Shown here: positions 38,242-41,984 of the stretch, one piece after another
Numbering within the stretch: position 1 is the stretch's first letter
Layout of the letters: every line of letters starts with the position of its first letter
Source of the DNA: a virus
IMG/VR virus record: IMGVR_UViG_3300027082_000003
Coordinates: 1-41,984 of that record
DNA: 41,984 nucleotides
Reading direction: 5' to 3' (one strand)
Position numbers and translations under genes: made by a program
The notes under the pieces: model-generated
What the model was told of the DNA's origin: nothing
Database searches by the model: none
What the model saw: the letters and a program-made list of their open reading frames with translations, nothing else

Positions 38242-39602
38242 TGCCAGGAATTTTTGGAACAAACCCGAAGGACCGTGAAGTAAGTAACGAGAATCCTTTG
38301 GGGCTAGACAGGAGTAAAGTGGCCCACGATGAAGGTGGACAACCACAAGGTAATGGAAGTCAAGGCAACGCAGATGAACAGAGGGCAAGGCAGTTTATGA
38401 ACCAGGCACCACCTATTCCGGACAATCAAAACCAGGGACAACCTCAAACTCAACAGAGGCCCCAACCAAACTATGAACCGCCACAACAATCGCAACCGAG
38501 GTCACAAACACAACCTCAACCACAACAAACGCAACAAGAACCGCAACAAGAGCCACAACAACAATCACAACCGGAACCACAGGTGTCTAGTCAAGACGAT
38601 ATGGAACGCAAGATAAAGTATATTACCGAAAAATTCGATGGTGGCGACGATTTAGAGAAGTCTATGGTCGAATTGGGTAATAAACTAGGTGAAAATATTG
38701 ACCCGACCTCTTTTAACACGACAGAGGAAGTAGTTAATAAATATATTGAATTAGAAGAAGAATTAGGACGTAGGGGCAATCAACAAAACCAACAACAAAC
38801 TCAAAATCAAAGACAACAACAGATACCGAACCAAGAAGAACTATTAAGGCGTGAAAATCAGACCTTAAAGGCTATTATTAACAATCTTAACCAGGCAGGT
38901 GTGACACAACAGAATCCACAACAACCACAACCTCAACAGGGACAGTTTAATCGCGACCAACAAGGTAGATTTCAAGCACCTTTATATAATCAACAGAATC
39001 CACAACAGAATCCACAACAACCACAAACTAATGATAATCGCGAACAACACAATATGTCTTTAGAGGAAGTAACCCAAAAGTATATGGACGAAGTAGATAA
39101 GAAAGACTTTTGGAATAAACCAGAAAAAGTTATAGCGAACCTGTCAGCCAAGATAGCCAACGATATAGCAGAAAATAAGATAAATGAAACAATGCAGAAA
39201 CAACAAGCCCAGCGTCAACAGGAAGAACAGACTAAAAAATTATACAATCACGTAGTAAACCAGGTTGAAGAAGTTAAACAAAAATATGGGGAACAAAATT
39301 TCAAAGCCGTAGAAGATGAAGTTGACCGTTATTTGCGTAACAACCAATATTTGATGTTACCGGAATTTGGTAACGGCATAGAATTTGCCTATCAGAAAGT
39401 AATGAATATGAAACGCGCCAATCAAAGGCAAAACCAGGCGCAACAATACAACCAAAAAGAACAATTTAGGAAGAAAAACGCTGATATAAATAATTCTAAC
39501 GCCGATATGATACCAGGTAATCAAAATAACCAAATGTCACAGGTTCAAAAAGAAAAGCAAATGATATTCGGTCAGCCTAAAGGTAATGGAATTTTCGGAT
39601 AA
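38241..39602 (+). CDS. Scaffolding protein (Gln-rich)
   Basis: 453 residues, TTTAAGGAGG upstream, ATG overlapping the previous stop. Residues about 30-110 are Gln/Pro-rich and disordered; a helical core follows (DDMERKIKYITEKFDGGDDL, EEVVNKYIELEEELGRRGNQ), another Gln-rich segment (about 225-270) and a helical C-half. High charge, helices, disorder and a position between portal and capsid are typical of phage scaffolds, which guide capsid assembly and then leave. No protease motif is seen here. Assigned by context. Confidence 0.75.
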   Translation: MPGIFGTNPKDREVSNENPLGLDRSKVAHDEGGQPQGNGSQGNADEQRARQFMNQAPPIPDNQNQGQPQTQQRPQPNYEPPQQSQPRSQTQPQPQQTQQEPQQEPQQQSQPEPQVSSQDDMERKIKYITEKFDGGDDLEKSMVELGNKLGENIDPTSFNTTEEVVNKYIELEEELGRRGNQQNQQQTQNQRQQQIPNQEELLRRENQTLKAIINNLNQAGVTQQNPQQPQPQQGQFNRDQQGRFQAPLYNQQNPQQNPQQPQTNDNREQHNMSLEEVTQKYMDEVDKKDFWNKPEKVIANLSAKIANDIAENKINETMQKQQAQRQQEEQTKKLYNHVVNQVEEVKQKYGEQNFKAVEDEVDRYLRNNQYLMLPEFGNGIEFAYQKVMNMKRANQRQNQAQQYNQKEQFRKKNADINNSNADMIPGNQNNQMSQVQKEKQMIFGQPKGNGIFG

Positions 39603-39605
39603 ACA

Positions 39606-39648
39606 ATAGTTTTGGCTAATCGAACTCCCCCTATGGTCGAAACTATTA
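39606..39648 (+). promoter_or_regulatory. Hairpin in leader of capsid gene
   Basis: AATAGTTT (39606-39613) pairs with AAACTATT (39641-39648), with an inner TCGA/TCGA contact. The loop holds ACTCCC (39625-39630), an exact complement of GGGAGT (39665-39670), the capsid ribosome site. The element could restrain capsid translation or process the mRNA. No T-run follows the stem. Confidence 0.5.
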
Positions 39649-39678
39649 AATCTAATAAAATACAGGGAGTGAACAATA

Positions 39679-40872
39679 ATGGCTACTGATTTTGCAGGTA
39701 GAAACTTGTGGACCGGTTCTGCTGGTTCGCCAGTAATGAGTTACAACATTGACTCTGACCGTAGGGATATTGATGTGGCGAGTGATATACCACAACTAGT
39801 GCCTTCCGCCACACCATTTTTAACAGTTTTAATGAGGGCAAGAAAGACACCCGTAAATTCTCTTGAATTTATGTGGTATGATGAGGACGAACCTGTTTGG
39901 TACACCCAAGCAAATGGTGATTATAACGATTCTGTTACTACTGTCACCGTTGACGACGCGTCCTTCATTAAACCGAAACATATTATCAAAAATACCGCGA
40001 CAGGTGAGATTATGAGAGTTACAGGTGTGTCTGGTAATGACTTAACCGTTGATAGAGGATACGGTTATGACGCCGATACTACAACAGGAACACAAGCAAC
40101 TGCGGGTTCCTCGGACGATTATATTATGTTACTACACACCGCTATGGAAGAAAACTCTGATGTTCCAGAAACTTACGCAACACAACCTAATAAGGAGTTC
40201 AATTATGTCCAAACCTTTAGAACCCCATTTGATGGTTCTATGGATAACGAACTAGAGGCTAAAAAAGCCGGTGATTCTACTAGGGTTCGTTTAAGAAGGT
40301 TGAAGGCTATTGAACACCGTATTGGTATTGAAAGACAGGTTACTTTCGGTGAAAGAAAAGAGGACGTTTCTAATAAAATCCGTATGACAGGTGGGGTTTT
40401 ACAGTATATTAAGACTAATAACTATAATGTAGGCTCTACTAACAACGGTATCTTAACCGAGGCTGAATGGGAGGCCTTCACAGAAATGGCCTTCAAATAT
40501 GGTAATAAGGACGTAAAACTCTTTGTTACTTCCAGGAAGGTAGGTTCTATCTTAAACCAATTCGCCTCTGACCGTATCGTAACAACTTCTGGCGAAGATA
40601 CTTACGGTATGAAGTTAAAGAGGATTGAAACCTTCCACGGCGACATTATCATAGCGACAACCAGATTGTTTGAACACGACTATGAAGGTATGGGTGTCGT
40701 GCTTGATGTCGAGAATATTGATTACCGTCCATATGGCGGATATGACACTAAACTCCGCGCTAATATTCAACCCGATTCTTTAGACGGTTGGATGGACGAA
40801 TATATGACAAAGGCTGGGTTAAGAGTAAGACTAGAAAAGACACACGCTATTTTATCTGGCGTGACTAAATAA
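39679..40872 (+). CDS. Major capsid protein (DUF5309/SU10-like)
   Basis: 397 residues, CAGGGAGTGAAC upstream. HK97-fold features: N-terminal arm, long helix with AGDSTRVRLRRLKAIEHRIG, GERKE segment, and a beta-rich peripheral domain. The layout with DVASDIPQLVPSATPFLTVL, LRRLKAIEHRIGIERQVTFG, VLQYIKTNNYN and a final DGWMDEYMTKAGLRV resembles the DUF5309/SU10 capsid family of podoviruses and siphoviruses. An internal Ig-like insert is possible at about 85-125 (VTTVTVDDASFIKPKHIIKN). Flanked by scaffold and decoration genes. Confidence 0.82.
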   Translation: MATDFAGRNLWTGSAGSPVMSYNIDSDRRDIDVASDIPQLVPSATPFLTVLMRARKTPVNSLEFMWYDEDEPVWYTQANGDYNDSVTTVTVDDASFIKPKHIIKNTATGEIMRVTGVSGNDLTVDRGYGYDADTTTGTQATAGSSDDYIMLLHTAMEENSDVPETYATQPNKEFNYVQTFRTPFDGSMDNELEAKKAGDSTRVRLRRLKAIEHRIGIERQVTFGERKEDVSNKIRMTGGVLQYIKTNNYNVGSTNNGILTEAEWEAFTEMAFKYGNKDVKLFVTSRKVGSILNQFASDRIVTTSGEDTYGMKLKRIETFHGDIIIATTRLFEHDYEGMGVVLDVENIDYRPYGGYDTKLRANIQPDSLDGWMDEYMTKAGLRVRLEKTHAILSGVTK

Positions 40873-40887
40873 ACTTAACCTATAAGC

Positions 40888-40915
40888 AGGGAGGGCCTTT
40901 GGCCTTCCTTGTTTT
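40888..40915 (+). terminator. Terminator after capsid gene
   Basis: A 10-bp stem (AGGGAGGGCC at 40888-40897, GGCCTTCCTT at 40901-40910, two G-T pairs) with loop TTT, followed by GTTTT. It is probably partly leaky, so that more capsid mRNA is made than decoration mRNA; the genes downstream continue in the same direction. Confidence 0.7.
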
Positions 40916-40939
40916 ATGAATATAAGGAGTGATAATTTA

Positions 40940-41314
40940 ATGCCTAAACGTGACGAAAACGGAAAATTCATTAGTGAAGATAAGGCTAAAAATCAGAAGG
41001 AAAAAATTAAAGAGAAGGAAGAAAAACGTAAAGAAACAGAAGAGAAGGAAGAAAAGCCTGAAAAGATTACTAAACCGGCTATCTATTCCTGTAACTTCTA
41101 TAATATGCAACTTGCCGTTCAATCACACAACAAAATTAAGGACAAAGATGGCAAGGTAGTTAAATTTGAACGTGGCAAACATATTAATTTCCAGAACGGT
41201 AAATATGAAACAAATGATAAGGAAGAGATTAAATTCCTGGACGCTTGGGATAAGGGTATTTTACGCGACCCTCTTATCAATATTAGCAAGGTCCAGAACC
41301 AAAAATATGAATAG
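40940..41314 (+). CDS. Unknown head-region protein
   Basis: Start at ATG 40940 after AAGGAGTGATAA; the frame extends eight codons into the terminator. 124 residues. The first 55 are highly charged Lys/Glu (EDKAKNQKEKIKEKEEKRKE); the rest has a compact beta-like part (SCNFYNMQLAVQSHNKIKDK, FERGKHINFQNGKYETND). Not recognised; possibly a head completion or accessory protein. Confidence 0.7.
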   Translation: MPKRDENGKFISEDKAKNQKEKIKEKEEKRKETEEKEEKPEKITKPAIYSCNFYNMQLAVQSHNKIKDKDGKVVKFERGKHINFQNGKYETNDKEEIKFLDAWDKGILRDPLINISKVQNQKYE

Positions 41315-41327
41315 GGAGTGAATATAA

Positions 41328-41663
41328 ATGGCTAATTTTGAAATGGTAGGGGACCACGCAGGTCTAAACCCTATTAAATCTTATGGTTTACCTTTTAAAT
41401 TTTTAACAGGGACAATAGATATGGGAACCTATGCGACAGGTGGCGAAGATTTGAGTTTTGATTCCTTTTTCAATAAAGGTGTCGTCCAATGTTTTATAGG
41501 AAACAAAGATGGTTATGTCTTTGAATATGACCCTGTAAACGAAACAGTTAAGGCTTATTATGCTGATTATGACGCAAGTGCAGATGGTGCTTTAATAGAA
41601 GTTCCGAACGAAACAGACCTATCCGGCGTAACAGATATACCGTTCTTTGCGGTGGGATATTAA
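41328..41663 (+). CDS. Structural protein of head region, unknown fold
   Basis: 111 residues, AGGGAGTG upstream. Beta-rich with Gly and acidic residues (GTIDMGTYATGGEDLSFDSF, DGYVFEYDPVNETVKAYYAD). Small beta proteins at this place are often capsid decoration or minor head proteins. No specific family named. Confidence 0.65.
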   Translation: MANFEMVGDHAGLNPIKSYGLPFKFLTGTIDMGTYATGGEDLSFDSFFNKGVVQCFIGNKDGYVFEYDPVNETVKAYYADYDASADGALIEVPNETDLSGVTDIPFFAVGY

Positions 41664-41675
41664 GGAGGGGTTTAA

Positions 41676-41933
41676 ATGTCTAGAGTAAGCATTGAAGGTT
41701 CAAAAGCAATAGATGGTAAAAGTGTTACACCAAACGATACAGAAGATTTATCGGCAGTAACCAACGGTATATATTTAGGCGCTAAAGGTGATTTACAGGT
41801 TACTTTAGAGCATATGGGCGATGGTGAAAGTATTACCTTTGTTGGTTTACCAGCAGGGACTATACACCCGTTGAGAGTTAAAAGAGTATGGGCGACCAAC
41901 ACTACCGCAACTGATATTATAGCAGTATATTAG
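41676..41933 (+). CDS. Head decoration-like protein
   Basis: 85 residues, AAGGAGGGG upstream. The pattern VTPNDTEDLSAVTNGIYLGA, GDLQVTLEHMGDGESITFVG, LPAGTIHPLRVKRVWATNTT, ATDIIAVY is one I recognise from small phage head/decoration proteins (PA-VTPSD--L-----IYVG--GDL-V---------F--V-AG--LPVRV-RV-ATGTTA--I-A-Y). It lies after the capsid genes as expected and probably binds the outer capsid surface. Confidence 0.7.
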   Translation: MSRVSIEGSKAIDGKSVTPNDTEDLSAVTNGIYLGAKGDLQVTLEHMGDGESITFVGLPAGTIHPLRVKRVWATNTTATDIIAVY

Positions 41934-41944
41934 GGTGTGATGAT

Positions 41945-41984
41945 ATGGAAATAGGTATCGAAATAAAAATAGGTAAAGGGTTGA
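41945..41984 (+). CDS. Start of a gene truncated by window end
   Basis: ATG 41945 follows TAGGGTGTGATGAT. Thirteen codons are visible (MEIGIEIKIGKGL), a Gly/Ile alternating beta-like start. It may encode another head or structural protein; too short to name. Confidence 0.55.
   Translation, partial: MEIGIEIKIGKGL

Noticed and set aside
38591-38779. Minus-strand frame within the scaffold gene
   Set aside because: It is antisense to a gene with good start and context, with no ribosome site.
1-41984. Complete circular genome joining 41984 to 1
   Set aside because: The gene starting at 41945 read across the junction stops after 24 codons, and the frame open at base 2 has no start when continued backwards. 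A missing piece between the ends is more likely.
1-41984. CRISPR array, tRNA or tmRNA genes
   Set aside because: I found no set of regularly spaced 24-40 base repeats and no cloverleaf with a T-arm GTTCRANNC context. The structured RNA at 30864 lacks a tRNA-like part.

Overview
The window is a tailed-phage genome, or most of one, of podovirus type: AT-rich, densely packed, with almost every gene preceded by a strong Shine-Dalgarno sequence. The DNA uses ordinary sigma70-type promoters. Recombination and replication genes (Gam, Bet/RecT, SSB, initiator with in-gene iterons, G39P-like helicase loader) look like those of phages of low-GC Firmicutes. The lysis cassette instead looks Gram-negative: a T4-type muramidase without a signal peptide, followed by a spanin-like pair whose second member ends in an outer-membrane-like beta segment. 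A diderm, low-GC host (for example a Halanaerobiales-type firmicute) would fit both, but this is inference. I see no integrase, DNA polymerase, primase, helicase, tRNA or CRISPR array.

Layout. (1) 1-17060, rightward late genes: end of a structural gene, tail adaptor, nozzle, a small fiber-like protein, two ejection-type proteins, a 10-kb gene for a 3349-residue polyvalent virion protein with a HEVGH metallopeptidase motif, then lysis genes and a terminator. (2) 17072-24332, rightward early operon from a near-consensus promoter: Xre regulator, Gam, Bet with an ExoX-C-like domain, Bro-N protein, SSB, replication initiator, helicase loader, DUF1064 nuclease and small unknowns. It ends at a bidirectional terminator. 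(3) 24336-29288, a convergent leftward operon of about sixteen small, mostly unknown genes, including two 25-residue membrane peptides and GC-rich intergenic stem-loops. (4) 29343-29420, divergent promoters with an operator-like element at both start sites; the same element lies just after the early-right promoter. (5) 29549-32868: small terminase, an AT-rich noncoding probable origin carrying a copy of the initiator's iteron, a 54-residue zinc-knuckle gene, a strong promoter and about 350 nt of highly structured noncoding RNA or leader, then small genes. (6) 32966-41984: an unusual multi-start gene, large terminase, a promoter under a perfect palindrome, portal, a small gene that seems to start at AUU, scaffold, major capsid, and head decoration genes.

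How it fits together. Late genes run off the right end (head) and resume at the left end (tail), so the window is probably a permuted phage genome lacking a short piece between decoration and adaptor. The two early operons seem to be controlled together by one DNA-binding protein acting at start-site operators. Replication probably relies on the host replisome, recruited by the initiator and loader. The most novel items are the structured RNA at 30858-31214, the shared operator, the intergenic stem-loop family, the duplicated iteron and the giant ejected polyvalent protein.
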